Shown here piece by piece: positions 1 through 7,632 of a DNA stretch of 64,000 nucleotides. The first letter of the stretch is position 1. The number at the start of each line of letters is the position of its first letter. The position numbers and the translations under genes are program-made. Source of the DNA: Paraburkholderia xenovorans LB400 (GTDB taxonomy: Bacteria > Pseudomonadota > Gammaproteobacteria > Burkholderiales > Burkholderiaceae); NCBI RefSeq assembly GCF_000013645.1, contig NC_007952.1, positions 868,001 to 932,000 on the forward strand. Direction: 5' to 3'. The notes beneath the pieces are model-generated. The model saw only the letters and a list, made by a program, of their open reading frames with translations, searched no databases and was not told the origin of the DNA.

Positions 1-785
1 AACTGCGGCGTCTTCAGCGCCTGATCGATATGCACGTGGTTGCGCGAGATCATCCTGTTCTGGCTCGTCGCGGCCGGCGTCCAGCCGGCCGGCTTCCAGT
101 CCACCGGCGGCACGCGGATCGCGAGTGCACCGATCGTCATCGAGATGAAGTACGCGATGCCGAGCACCACGAACGTTTCAGCCACGCCGATGCTGGTGGC
201 GCTGCGGAAGTGGTTCATCAGCGCCACCGACAGCGGCGCGGCGATCATCGCGCCGCCGCCGAAGCCCATGATCGCCATGCCGGTCGCCATGCCGCGACGG
301 TCGGGAAACCAGCGGATCAGCGTGGACACAGGCGACACATAACCGAGGCCGAGGCCGATGCCTCCGATCACGCCGTAGCCGAGATAGAGCAGAACGATCT
401 GATGCAGATACACGCCGAGCGCGGACACCAGGAAGCCGCCGCCGAAGCAGCAGGCGGCGGTGAACATGGTGCGGCGCGGGCCGACGCGTTCGAGCCACTT
501 GCCGGCAAAAGCCGCCGACAACCCGAGGAACACGATCGCCAGCGAAAAGATCCAGCCGAGCGAAGTCAGCGACCAGTCATCCGCACTGGATTGCGTAATG
601 CCGATCACTTTGGTCAGCGGACCATTGAACACGGAGAAAGCGTACGCCTGGCCGATACACAGATGGACGGCGAGGGCCGCGGGCGGAACCATCCAGCGAG
701 AAAAACCCGGTTTCGCGACGGTGGCCTGTTTGGAAAAGAATGGGGCGGAGCCTGAATTCCCGCTCGGCTCGGTGATGCTACTCAT
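1..785 (-). CDS. OFA-family MFS transporter (3' part outside window)
   Basis: The frame is open from an ATG at 785 down to the window edge, giving about 261 N-terminal residues of a multi-helix membrane protein. The loop WFPDRRGMATGMAIMGFGGGA after the fourth helix matches the oxalate/formate antiporter (OFA) family of the major facilitator superfamily, which exchanges or takes up small carboxylates across the inner membrane. The N-terminus has a short polar tail, then the first helix around residues 30-50. An frc gene and a second, more OxlT-like OFA gene lie within 10 kb, so a carboxylate substrate is likely, but the substrate cannot be read from this half. The C-terminal half is missing only because the window ends. 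Confidence 0.85.
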   Translation of the reverse strand, partial: MSSITEPSGNSGSAPFFSKQATVAKPGFSRWMVPPAALAVHLCIGQAYAFSVFNGPLTKVIGITQSSADDWSLTSLGWIFSLAIVFLGLSAAFAGKWLERVGPRRTMFTAACCFGGGFLVSALGVYLHQIVLLYLGYGVIGGIGLGLGYVSPVSTLIRWFPDRRGMATGMAIMGFGGGAMIAAPLSVALMNHFRSATSIGVAETFVVLGIAYFISMTIGALAIRVPPVDWKPAGWTPAATSQNRMISRNHVHIDQALKTPQ

Positions 786-881
786 GGTCGGTCTCCGGTG
801 ACGAATTAGTTGTTATCGGCGCTTCATTACAAATGCTTTAGGCGTCGCGCCGTAAAAGTCGCGGATTTCGACGCCGACGAT

Positions 882-902
882 ATATGTATTCAAATTACAT
901 AT
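882..902. promoter_or_regulatory. Inverted repeat upstream of the OFA transporter
   Basis: ATATGTA and TACATAT form a perfect 7-base inverted repeat with a 7-base spacer. It lies about 100 bases upstream of the start at 785, in a locally AT-rich stretch. Size and position suit a regulator binding site, possibly for a GntR-type protein such as the one at 3101; the regulator is inferred only. Confidence 0.35.
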
Positions 903-1068
903 GGCGCCATTAAATCTACGACAAAACTGGCATCGTTGAACGATAGGGGGCGATCATGGCCTTTGCAATATGAGATGCAAAGACATAAGGTGTTTGCCTG
1001 GTGAAACACGACCGTAATCCGTCGAATCGCGGCGCGGCGGCGCGATTGGCTGGAACAAACTACCGAAC

Positions 1069-1153
1069 GCGCGAAACGGAAACGCCCGAAACGAGGACGC
1101 CCGGAAACGAGGGGCCCGAAACGAGGAGCCCGAAACGAGGACGGCCGAAACGC
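1069..1153. repeat. Degenerate tandem repeat, 14-15 base unit
   Basis: The unit CCCGAAACGAGG recurs at about 1085, 1100 (one inserted G), 1115 and 1129, with related GAAACG copies on both sides, so about five to six units. It lies directly beyond the 3' end of the minus-strand MHS transporter and next to a strong hairpin. There are no unique spacers of CRISPR length. Confidence 0.7.
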
Positions 1154-1193
1154 AGCGGGCCGGCAGTGGCATCTTTCGCCACGCCGGCCCGCT
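1154..1193 (-). terminator. Strong hairpin downstream of the MHS transporter
   Basis: AGCGGGCCGGC at 1154-1164 pairs with GCCGGCCCGCT at 1183-1193, and GTGGC pairs with GCCAC inside it, separated by one bulged A and closed by a short loop. It begins 28 bases past the stop of the minus-strand gene. There is no long T-run after it on that strand, so it may act as an mRNA 3' end stabiliser as much as a terminator. Confidence 0.5.
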
Positions 1194-1220
1194 TCTGGCT
1201 GTGCTGTGTCAGAGCATCAG

Positions 1221-2540
1221 TCAGGCGATGGTGCGCCCGGTCTTCATTCTGGCCGCCACGAGCACCGAGATCAGACAGCCAACGGCCAGATAAGCGGCCA
1301 CCGGATGCCACGAGCCGCCGGCAAAATTGACCAGCGCGACCGCAATGAACGGCGTGAAGCCGCCGCCAACCACGCTCGCCACCTGATAGCCGACACCCGC
1401 TCCGCTGTAGCGGTACTCCGTGCCGAACAGTTCCGTGAACATAGGCTGCTGCACGCTCACCACCATGTCGTGCGCGATGTTGGCGAGCATGACGGCAAAG
1501 ACCACGATCCATACCGTCGAGCGCGCTTCCAGTGCGAGGAAGAAGGGCACCGCGCTCAGCATGCCGACCAGCGCGCCGACGATATACACGCGGCGCCGGC
1601 CGAAGCGGTCCGCCAGCGCCGCGAAGCACGGGATCGTCACGCAACTGAGCGCGCCGACCAGCAGACCGATGGTGAGGAAGAATTCGCGCGGCATGTGCAG
1701 ATTCGCCGTGGAGTAGTTCAAGGCGAAGGCGGTCACGATGTACATCGTGAACAACTCGGCAAGTCGCAGCGCGATGATCAGCAGGAAAGCCTTCGGATGC
1801 CGCAACAGCGCTTCGACAATTGGCAGGCGCACGCTGTGTTCACCGTGCTCGCCGACTTTCTCGACGAACTCCTTCGACTCTTCCATGCTCGAGCGGATCC
1901 ACAGCGCGATCAGCACCAGCACCACGCTGAACAGGAAGGGCAGGCGCCAGCCCCAACTCAGGAACGAGGCGTTATCCATTGAGCGGCTGATGAGCGCGAT
2001 CAGGCCGGTCGAGAGTACGAGGCCCACGCCGTAGCCGACCTGCACGCCGCTGCTGTAGAACGCTTTCTTCTTCTCAGGTGCGCTTTCCACTGCCATCAGC
2101 GCCGCGCCGCCCCATTCGCCGCCTACCGCGAAGCCCTGAATTGCGCGCAATGTCACGAGCAGCACCGGCGCGAGCCAGCCGATGGTGGCGAACGACGGCA
2201 GCAGGCCGATCGCGGCGGTGGAGAGGCCCATCATCATGACCGTGAGCACGAGCATGCGCTTGCGTCCGAGCCGGTCGCCGAAGTGTCCGAACACGAAGCC
2301 GCCGAGCGGACGGAACAGAAAACCCACCCCGAAAGTCGCGAACGCGGCGAGCGTCCCCATTGCCGGGCTGACCTTGGGGAAGAACTCGGCGTTGAAAACG
2401 AGCGCGGCGACGATGCCATACAGCAGGAAGTCGTACCAGTCGACCACGGCGCCGATGAAGCTGCCGAGCGCCGCTTTGCGGGCCCGGCTGCGCGCGTTGC
2501 GGTTGTCGGCCAGCGCGGCCGCCGGGAGGGTAGTGCTCAT
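1221..2540 (-). CDS. MFS transporter, metabolite:H+ symporter (MHS) family
   Basis: This 439-residue protein has the MHS-family signature: an N-terminal helix with FLLYGIVAALVF, the loop RPLGGFVFGHFGDRLGRKRML after helix 2, and GGEWGGAALMAVESAP in the central part. The family includes ShiA, KgtP, ProP and CitA and moves organic acids or osmolytes with protons through the inner membrane. The ATG at 2540 follows AAGGAG at a good distance; the frame also allows a GTG one codon earlier. It stands alone on the minus strand with a hairpin behind it. The substrate is not determinable; the neighbouring GntR regulator and oxalate genes suggest an organic acid. Confidence 0.9.
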   Translation of the reverse strand: MSTTLPAAALADNRNARSRARKAALGSFIGAVVDWYDFLLYGIVAALVFNAEFFPKVSPAMGTLAAFATFGVGFLFRPLGGFVFGHFGDRLGRKRMLVLTVMMMGLSTAAIGLLPSFATIGWLAPVLLVTLRAIQGFAVGGEWGGAALMAVESAPEKKKAFYSSGVQVGYGVGLVLSTGLIALISRSMDNASFLSWGWRLPFLFSVVLVLIALWIRSSMEESKEFVEKVGEHGEHSVRLPIVEALLRHPKAFLLIIALRLAELFTMYIVTAFALNYSTANLHMPREFFLTIGLLVGALSCVTIPCFAALADRFGRRRVYIVGALVGMLSAVPFFLALEARSTVWIVVFAVMLANIAHDMVVSVQQPMFTELFGTEYRYSGAGVGYQVASVVGGGFTPFIAVALVNFAGGSWHPVAAYLAVGCLISVLVAARMKTGRTIA

Positions 2541-2901
2541 CACGGTGTCTCCTTGAACTTTCTGACTGCCGGACTCGCGCGCTGAAACAGGGACGTTGCC
2601 GCTCGCGGTCGGTTGCAGGATGTCCGAAGATTAATGACGCGAGACTGATCCCACAATCCGCATTCGATCAATATTGCGCGATCATCGGACGCAAGTGCGC
2701 GCATAGCGCGCGTTTTGCGCGTTTACACCGAGCGTTGCCGCATTCGAATGCGACGATAAACCGTCGGCAGTTCGCCCGTGCTACCTTGGAGATTCAATCC
2801 CGATACAACACTCACTGATATACTACATACGGAATATTGATTTTTGCGGCATTGCAGCATATGATTGAGTCATTCGTTCACTCAATCATTCGGAGTTACA
2901 A
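2541..2901. other. Divergent promoter region between MHS transporter and GntR unit
   Basis: No gene is seen. It contains the 14-base palindrome CGCATTCGAATGCG (2739-2752), AT-rich sequence at 2800-2850 suitable for promoters, and a 10-base inverted repeat at 2861-2889 immediately before the small ORF at 2902. Divergent genes on both sides are typical of control by the adjacent GntR regulator. Confidence 0.55.
2861..2889. promoter_or_regulatory. 10-base inverted repeat, candidate GntR operator or 5' UTR hairpin
   Basis: ATGATTGAGT and ACTCAATCAT are perfect inverted copies with a 9-base spacer. The repeat ends 12 bases before the ATG of the small ORF at 2902 and just before its Shine-Dalgarno sequence (CGGAG, 2891-2895). 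It could be the autoregulatory operator of the GntR protein encoded next, or an mRNA hairpin gating translation. Confidence 0.45.
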
Positions 2902-3123
2902 ATGGAATTTGTTCCTCTCTCGCTGTTTGCTGCTGCTGTCGTGGGTTTGGGCGCTGCGGCCACGGTTCTGCTGACTCGCTGGATTCCGCAACCGGTTGCG
3001 CAGCTTGCAGCGCAGCATGGCCGCTTCGTGGGCCTGGGCGAGCAGCGCGGCGCAGCCATGCCGGCCGCGTACCGTGCACATGTTCAACAAGAGGCGATGA
3101 ATGTCGTCAGAACTTCAAACTGA
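2902..3123 (+). CDS. Small hypothetical protein overlapping the GntR gene
   Basis: A 73-residue frame starts 7 bases after a CGGAG ribosome binding site. It encodes one N-terminal hydrophobic helix (about residues 4-25, VPLSLFAAAVVGLGAAATVLL) and a polar tail. It overlaps the start of the GntR gene by 23 bases in another frame, an arrangement suggesting translational coupling. I do not recognise a family. It could be a genuine small membrane protein or a leader ORF for the regulator. Confidence 0.45.
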   Translation: MEFVPLSLFAAAVVGLGAAATVLLTRWIPQPVAQLAAQHGRFVGLGEQRGAAMPAAYRAHVQQEAMNVVRTSN

Positions 3124-3820
3124 AGCAGTGGCCACACCTTTAACGTTGTCATTGCAGCCCATCGGCGCGAGCGCGAGCCTGCGCGATCAGGCGTATGCCA
3201 TGCTCCGCCAGGCCATTGCGGACGCGGACATCTACCAGAACCGCGAGGAAATCCGCCTCGACGAGCGCGTGCTGAGCGAATCGCTCGGCGTGAGCCGCAC
3301 GCCGGTGCGCGAGGCCATGACTCTGCTCGAGCAGGAGGGTTTTCTGCGCATGGTGCCGCGGCGCGGCATCTATATCGTGCGCAAGAGCAAGCGCGAAATT
3401 GTCGAAATGATCCAGATGTGGGCCGCGCTCGAAAGCATGGCGGCGCGTCTTGCCACGCTGCACGCCACAGACGAGGAAATTGCCCGCCTGCGCCATATGT
3501 TCGACAACTTCCGCGACGCCACGCCGGCCGAGCATATTGCCGAGTATTCGGATGCCAACATCGCGTTTCACCAGGCGATCGTCGAACTGTCGAAGTCGCA
3601 GATCATTCTCGACACGATCAAGAACATCTTCATTCACGTGCGGGCGATTCGCCGCATGACCATTTCGCAGAGCGACCGCGCTTCGCGTTCGATCGTCGAC
3701 CATCTGCGCATTATCGAGGCGCTGGAGCAGCGCGATACCGAACTGGCCGAGCGTCTCACGCGTCAGCATTCGCTGGATCTCGCGGCGTTTGTCGAGGCGA
3801 ATTGTGATTTTCTGGACTGA
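3101..3820 (+). CDS. GntR-family transcriptional regulator, FadR/FCD subfamily
   Basis: This 239-residue cytoplasmic regulator has a winged helix-turn-helix at about residues 25-95 (RLDERVLSESLGVSRTPVREAMTLLEQEGFL) followed by an all-helical FCD ligand domain with the metal-binding histidine pattern of the family (FHQAIVELS, IFIHVRAIRR, DHLRIIEAL). FCD regulators usually repress organic acid catabolism genes and are released by a carboxylate. The ATG at 3101 follows GAGG and lies inside the preceding small ORF. A strong terminator follows at once, so it forms its own short unit between the MHS transporter and frc, either of which it may control. Confidence 0.9.
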   Translation: MSSELQTEAVATPLTLSLQPIGASASLRDQAYAMLRQAIADADIYQNREEIRLDERVLSESLGVSRTPVREAMTLLEQEGFLRMVPRRGIYIVRKSKREIVEMIQMWAALESMAARLATLHATDEEIARLRHMFDNFRDATPAEHIAEYSDANIAFHQAIVELSKSQIILDTIKNIFIHVRAIRRMTISQSDRASRSIVDHLRIIEALEQRDTELAERLTRQHSLDLAAFVEANCDFLD

Positions 3821-3862
3821 CGGCCAAGCAGGCGGCAGTTGATCGGCAAGCGGGATGAGAAG

Positions 3863-3893
3863 GGCCCACGGCGCAAACGCCGTGGGCCTTTTT
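3863..3893 (+). terminator. Rho-independent terminator after the GntR gene
   Basis: An 11-base perfect stem (GGCCCACGGCG at 3863-3873 with CGCCGTGGGCC at 3878-3888), a CAAA loop and five Ts. It starts 43 bases after the GntR stop codon. Confidence 0.9.
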
Positions 3894-3978
3894 GTTTGCG
3901 CCGCCAGAGGCGCGAATTCGCGAATGGCGGCAGACGTGCGGGATTAACCTCGCTTGACGGTGTTAAAAATATGGTATG

Positions 3979-3988
3979 TGATATATCA
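3979..3988. promoter_or_regulatory. Palindrome in the frc promoter region
   Basis: TGATATATCA is a perfect 10-base palindrome inside an AT-rich stretch (about 3965-3990) in otherwise GC-rich DNA, 107 bases before the frc start. It resembles the short AT-centred palindromes bound by FCD-type GntR proteins; assignment to the adjacent regulator is inferred. Confidence 0.35.
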
Positions 3989-4094
3989 AACGTGCCGAAC
4001 CGGGATTGCAGCTCAAGGTTTTCCCGATCGGCCCGCGCGTTCACCGCTTTTCCAGACCATGCACCAATAAGCCTCGCCCTTCAGGAGACAGGAC

Positions 4095-5342
4095 ATGAGC
4101 AAAGCACTCGACGGTGTGCGCATTCTCGACTTCACGCATGTGCAATCCGGACCCACCTGCACGCAGCTGCTGGCATGGTTCGGCGCGGATGTGATCAAGG
4201 TCGAGCGGGCGGGCGCGGGTGACATCACGCGTGAGCAGTTGCGCGACATTCCCGACGTGGACAGCCTCTACTTCACGATGCTCAACCACAACAAGCGCTC
4301 GGTCACGATCGATACGAAGAACCCCGAAGGCAAGCAGGTGCTCGAAGCGCTGATCCAGAAATGCGATGTCCTGGTGGAGAACTTCGCGCCGGGCGCGCTG
4401 GACCGCATGGGCTTCACGTGGGAGCGGATCCAGGAGCTGAATCCGCGCATGGTCGTCGCTTCCGTGAAGGGCTTCGGCCCAGGGCCGTACGAGGACTGCA
4501 AGGTCTATGAAAACGTCGCCCAATGCGCGGGCGGCGCCGCCTCCACCACAGGCTTCGACGATGGGCCGCCGGTCGTGACGGGCGCGCAGATCGGCGATAG
4601 CGGCACCGGCTTGCATCTGGCGCTCGGCATTGTCACCGCGCTTTATCAGCGCACGCACACCGGGCGCGGCCAGCGCGTGCTCGCCGCGATGCAGGACGGC
4701 GTGCTCAATCTGTGCCGCGTGAAGCTGCGCGACCAGCAGCGGCTCGAACGCACCGGCACGATGAAAGAGTATCCGCAATATCCGAACGGACAGTTCGGCG
4801 AAGCGGTGCCGCGCGCGGGCAATGCGTCCGGCGGCGGTCAGCCGGGCTGGATCCTGAAGTGCAAGGGCTGGGAGACGGACCCCAACGCGTATATCTACTT
4901 CATCACGCAGGCGCCGGTATGGGCGAAGATCTGCAATGTGATCGGCAAGGAAGAGTGGGCGACCGATCCCGATTACGCGACGCCCGCCGCGCGTCTGCCT
5001 CATCTCAAGGATATCTTCGCCGAGATCGAACGCTGGACCATGACGAAGACCAAGTTCGAGGCCATGCAGATTCTCAACCGGTACGACATTCCGTGCGGAC
5101 CGATCCTGTCGATGAAGGAAATCGCCGAAGAACCCTCGCTGCGCAAAACCGGCACGATTGTCGAAGTGGATCATCCGACTCGCGGCAAATACCTGACGGT
5201 TGGCAATCCTATTAAATTGTCCGATAGCCCGACCGAAGTCACGCGTTCACCGCTGCTCGGCGAACATACCGACGAAGTCATGGCCGAACTCGGCTATTCA
5301 CCCGAACAGATCAGCGCACTGCGCACAGCCGGCGCGATCTAG
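4095..5342 (+). CDS. frc: Formyl-CoA:oxalate CoA-transferase
   Basis: The 415-residue class III CoA-transferase moves CoA between formyl-CoA and oxalate, making oxalyl-CoA in the cytoplasm. It aligns over its whole length, as I recall the sequences, with E. coli Frc (YfdW), including the stretches VQSGPTCTQLLAWFGADVIK, QLRDIPDVDSLYFTMLN, YENVAQCAGGAASTTG and GGGQPGWILKCKGWETDPNA. The catalytic aspartate corresponds to Asp168 in QIGDSGTG. The ATG follows GGAGACAGGAC. The usual partner, oxalyl-CoA decarboxylase (oxc), is not in the window; it may lie outside, or oxalyl-CoA may go to the PanE-like reductase at 12982. Confidence 0.95.
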   Translation: MSKALDGVRILDFTHVQSGPTCTQLLAWFGADVIKVERAGAGDITREQLRDIPDVDSLYFTMLNHNKRSVTIDTKNPEGKQVLEALIQKCDVLVENFAPGALDRMGFTWERIQELNPRMVVASVKGFGPGPYEDCKVYENVAQCAGGAASTTGFDDGPPVVTGAQIGDSGTGLHLALGIVTALYQRTHTGRGQRVLAAMQDGVLNLCRVKLRDQQRLERTGTMKEYPQYPNGQFGEAVPRAGNASGGGQPGWILKCKGWETDPNAYIYFITQAPVWAKICNVIGKEEWATDPDYATPAARLPHLKDIFAEIERWTMTKTKFEAMQILNRYDIPCGPILSMKEIAEEPSLRKTGTIVEVDHPTRGKYLTVGNPIKLSDSPTEVTRSPLLGEHTDEVMAELGYSPEQISALRTAGAI

Positions 5343-5359
5343 GCGCACAGGAGCGACGT

Positions 5360-6178
5360 ATGGATACGTGGATGCGATTCATGTCGAGCGACGGCGGCGT
5401 CGTATTCGGCCGTGTGGAGGGCGGTTATCTGCACGAATATGAAAGTCTCGATCAGCCTGTACCGACCGGCGCCGTGCTGTCGACGCGCGCGCTGACGCCG
5501 CTTGCGCCGTGCGCGCCCGGCAAGATCGTCGCGCTGTGGAACAACTATCACGCGCTGGCGGCGAAGCTCGGCAAACCCGTGCCGGCGCATCCGCTGTTCC
5601 TGCTGAAACCGGCCGGTTCGGTGATCGGCGCGGGTGAGCCGATCCAGCGGCCGCTCGCCTATGCGGGCAAGATCGTTTATGAAGGAGAACTCGGCATCGT
5701 GATCGGGCGGCGTTGCCGCGATGCGAGCGTCGAAGAGGCGGCCGAGGCGATTTTCGGCTACACGCTCGTCAACGATGTCACCGCTGCCGATCTGCTGAAC
5801 GAGAATCCGCATTTTCCGCAATGGTGCCGCGCGAAGGGCTTCGATACGTTCTGCTGCATCGGGCCGGCGATCGTCTCCGGTTTCGACTGGCAGCGCGCGC
5901 GTCTCATCACGACGCTCGATGGCGTGGAGCGGCAGAACTATCCGCTCACCGATATGGTTTTCTCGCCGGCCGAGCAGGTGCGTCTGATCTCGCAGGATCT
6001 CACGCTCGAACCGGGCGATGTGATTGCGTGCGGCACGTCGGTCGGCGTCGGGTCGATCAGGGACGGCGCGACGGTGTCGATTACGGTCGAGGGGATCGGC
6101 ACGCTCAGCAACACCTTGAACGCCGCGCGCGTGGCGACCGTGGCGGGCGCGGAGCCGGTCGTGGCAAGCGCCGGCTGA
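5360..6178 (+). CDS. Fumarylacetoacetate hydrolase-family enzyme
   Basis: This 272-residue protein has the FAH fold used by 2-keto-4-pentenoate hydratases, acylpyruvases and oxaloacetate decarboxylases. The metal-binding acidic residues are seen in YEGELGIVIGRRC and the following NDVTAADLL, with the C-terminal LEPGDVIACGTSVGVG loop. It starts 17 bases after frc behind AGGAG and almost certainly shares its transcript. Family members cleave or decarboxylate beta-diketo or alpha-keto acids with Mg2+ or Mn2+. Its place beside frc suggests a role with a short dicarboxylate, but the reaction cannot be told from sequence. Confidence 0.85.
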   Translation: MDTWMRFMSSDGGVVFGRVEGGYLHEYESLDQPVPTGAVLSTRALTPLAPCAPGKIVALWNNYHALAAKLGKPVPAHPLFLLKPAGSVIGAGEPIQRPLAYAGKIVYEGELGIVIGRRCRDASVEEAAEAIFGYTLVNDVTAADLLNENPHFPQWCRAKGFDTFCCIGPAIVSGFDWQRARLITTLDGVERQNYPLTDMVFSPAEQVRLISQDLTLEPGDVIACGTSVGVGSIRDGATVSITVEGIGTLSNTLNAARVATVAGAEPVVASAG

Positions 6179-6241
6179 CGGCCGGCCGGTTGCGCGATCC
6201 ATTGGGCACGTGCCCATGCATTCCGACACGAAGGAGCATGC

Positions 6242-7168
6242 ATGCCGCTAGCGTATGACAGTACCGTATGGTGTTCGCTGGCTGTGGTGTTTGCTTCCGT
6301 GCTGGCCGTCGCGCTCGCTGCAGTCGGACAACTGCAGTTCGATCGACGACCGAAGCGCCGGCCCGACTGGCACGCCGGCGCACTGGCCGCCGCACTGGCG
6401 GGGCTTTTTGCGGCGGGGCTGGGCGCGAGCAACGGCGTGATCGGCGCCGCGGTGGCGGGTGCGGTGCCCGGCGCGTGGCTGGCGCGCCGACGCAACCTGA
6501 CACGGCGGCCGCGCCTCGTTGCCCTGTTGGGCAGCGGCATGGGGCTCGCTGTCATGTCGGGCGGCTTTGCGCGTTATCTGTCGTCGGCGGTACAGGCTAA
6601 CGTCGAGCGCATCGGACTCTATGTCGCCGTGTTCATTGGCGCGTTGATCTTTGCCACCTCGGCGATTGCGTTCTGCAAACTGCGCGGTGCATTGGAGCCG
6701 GCGGCGGTGGCGCGCCCGGGCCACGATATCGTCAATCTGCTGGCACTGCTGCTGTGCGGCTGGCTCGGGTATGGCTTCGTCACTGAGCAGGCGCAGCCAT
6801 TCGGATTCGCTGCGCTAGTCGCGACAAGCGCGTTGGCCTGCGCGATGGGTGTGCATCTGATGATGAGCCGCGAGTATTCCGACGGCCACGAGTCCGGCGG
6901 ACATGCTTCGGGCACGCTTGCCTTTGCCGCGCGTTGCCGCAGTCATAACCATAGTCTGACGACGGACAAACGCGGGCTGTTGGAGCGAATCGAATGGCGC
7001 GGCGGCGAAGAGCAGAGCTGGACGCTGCGCGACCTGACGCGAGGCGACGTGCGCACGGCAGCCTACCCGCATTGTCGAAGCAAGCGACATGAAGTGAACG
7101 GGGACGGCCGAAAACGCGTGTGCGCGCACCATCGAACGACTCGCACCACAACGCGGCGTGTGTTATGA
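6242..7168 (+). pseudogene. PntB-like transhydrogenase membrane domain, C-terminally truncated
   Basis: The first ~215 residues align with the N-terminal membrane part of NAD(P) transhydrogenase subunit beta: LVALLGSGMGLAVMSGGFARYL matches the PntB ELVAILHSFVGLAAVLVGF region, then VFIGALIFATSAIAFCKL and a helix ending AMGVHLMM. In PntB this continues with a conserved GADMPVVVSMLNSYSG segment, more helices and the NADP-binding domain; here all of that is replaced by about 80 basic residues without recognisable fold. The start is intact, with AAGGAG five bases before the ATG, and follows the FAH gene closely. It is either a decaying gene or an unusual membrane protein; transhydrogenase activity is not expected. 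Confidence 0.6.
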
Positions 7169-7230
7169 ATGCACGCCTATGTGAAACGGCAAGTACCGCG
7201 CAAGGCGGGAGCGAGATCCCACCGGCGCTC

Positions 7231-7536
7231 TCAACCGCCTGTCGCGGCGAACTCGCTGAAGTACTGGGCCTTCTTGTGCAGAATGAGTTGAGCGAGAAAG
7301 TCCGCCTCGTACGCACGGTGAAGATGGCCGTGAAACCGCTCGATATAGGCGGTGATCCGGGCGGCTTCGCTGTTGAACTCCTTGAGCACGTCGAGCGTGG
7401 CGCGATCCCAGCGGAAACGCAGGCCGAGGTCGCTGAAGGCCGCGTTGTACGCGCTCAGGTGCGCATCGTCGGGATGGAGCGCGGCGACACGGGCGGTGTG
7501 CGCGCTGCCATGAGACTCAACCGAAGCGTGATTCAT
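7231..7536 (-). CDS. Small conserved-looking hypothetical protein
   Basis: The frame encodes 101 residues from an ATG at 7536 with an excellent AGGAGG ribosome binding site eight bases upstream. The product is soluble, probably mostly helical (YNAAFSDLGLRFRWDRATL, FNSEAARITAYIERFH), with several His, Tyr and Phe residues in the second half (HGHLHRAYEADFL). I do not recognise the family. A 14-base motif shared with the panE-like promoter lies 67 bases upstream, and the gene sits just beyond the 3' end of the LysR gene. The shared motif suggests control with the oxalate genes. Confidence 0.65.
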   Translation of the reverse strand: MNHASVESHGSAHTARVAALHPDDAHLSAYNAAFSDLGLRFRWDRATLDVLKEFNSEAARITAYIERFHGHLHRAYEADFLAQLILHKKAQYFSEFAATGG

Positions 7537-7602
7537 GACCGGCCTCCTGGGCTGACGAGTGAAGAAACTCGCTTGCAGCATAGAAGTCCTGACGAATCCG
7601 CA

Positions 7603-7616
7603 ATAGTTAAAGTTTC
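7603..7616. promoter_or_regulatory. Shared 14-base motif, copy 1
   Basis: ATAGTTAAAGTTTC, 67 bases upstream of the minus-strand gene starting at 7536. An identical copy is at 14064-14077 and a one-mismatch inverted copy at 8618-8631. In all three the motif reads AAACTTTAA(C/T)TAT toward the downstream gene. Confidence 0.5.
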
Positions 7617-7632
7617 ATTGGGTCTCCATAGC

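Larger units (their letters stand above)
786..1220. other. Intergenic region between two divergently spaced transporter genes
   Basis: No convincing gene is seen. The region holds the likely promoter of the minus-strand OFA gene (an AT-richer block at about 870-910 with an inverted repeat), a degenerate 14-15 base tandem repeat at 1069-1153, and a strong hairpin at 1154-1193. Short frames here lack plausible ribosome binding sites and read through the repeat. Confidence 0.6.

Noticed and set aside
1069..1153. Possible CRISPR array
   Set aside because: Units are 14-15 bases, adjacent and degenerate, without unique spacers, and no cas genes are near.
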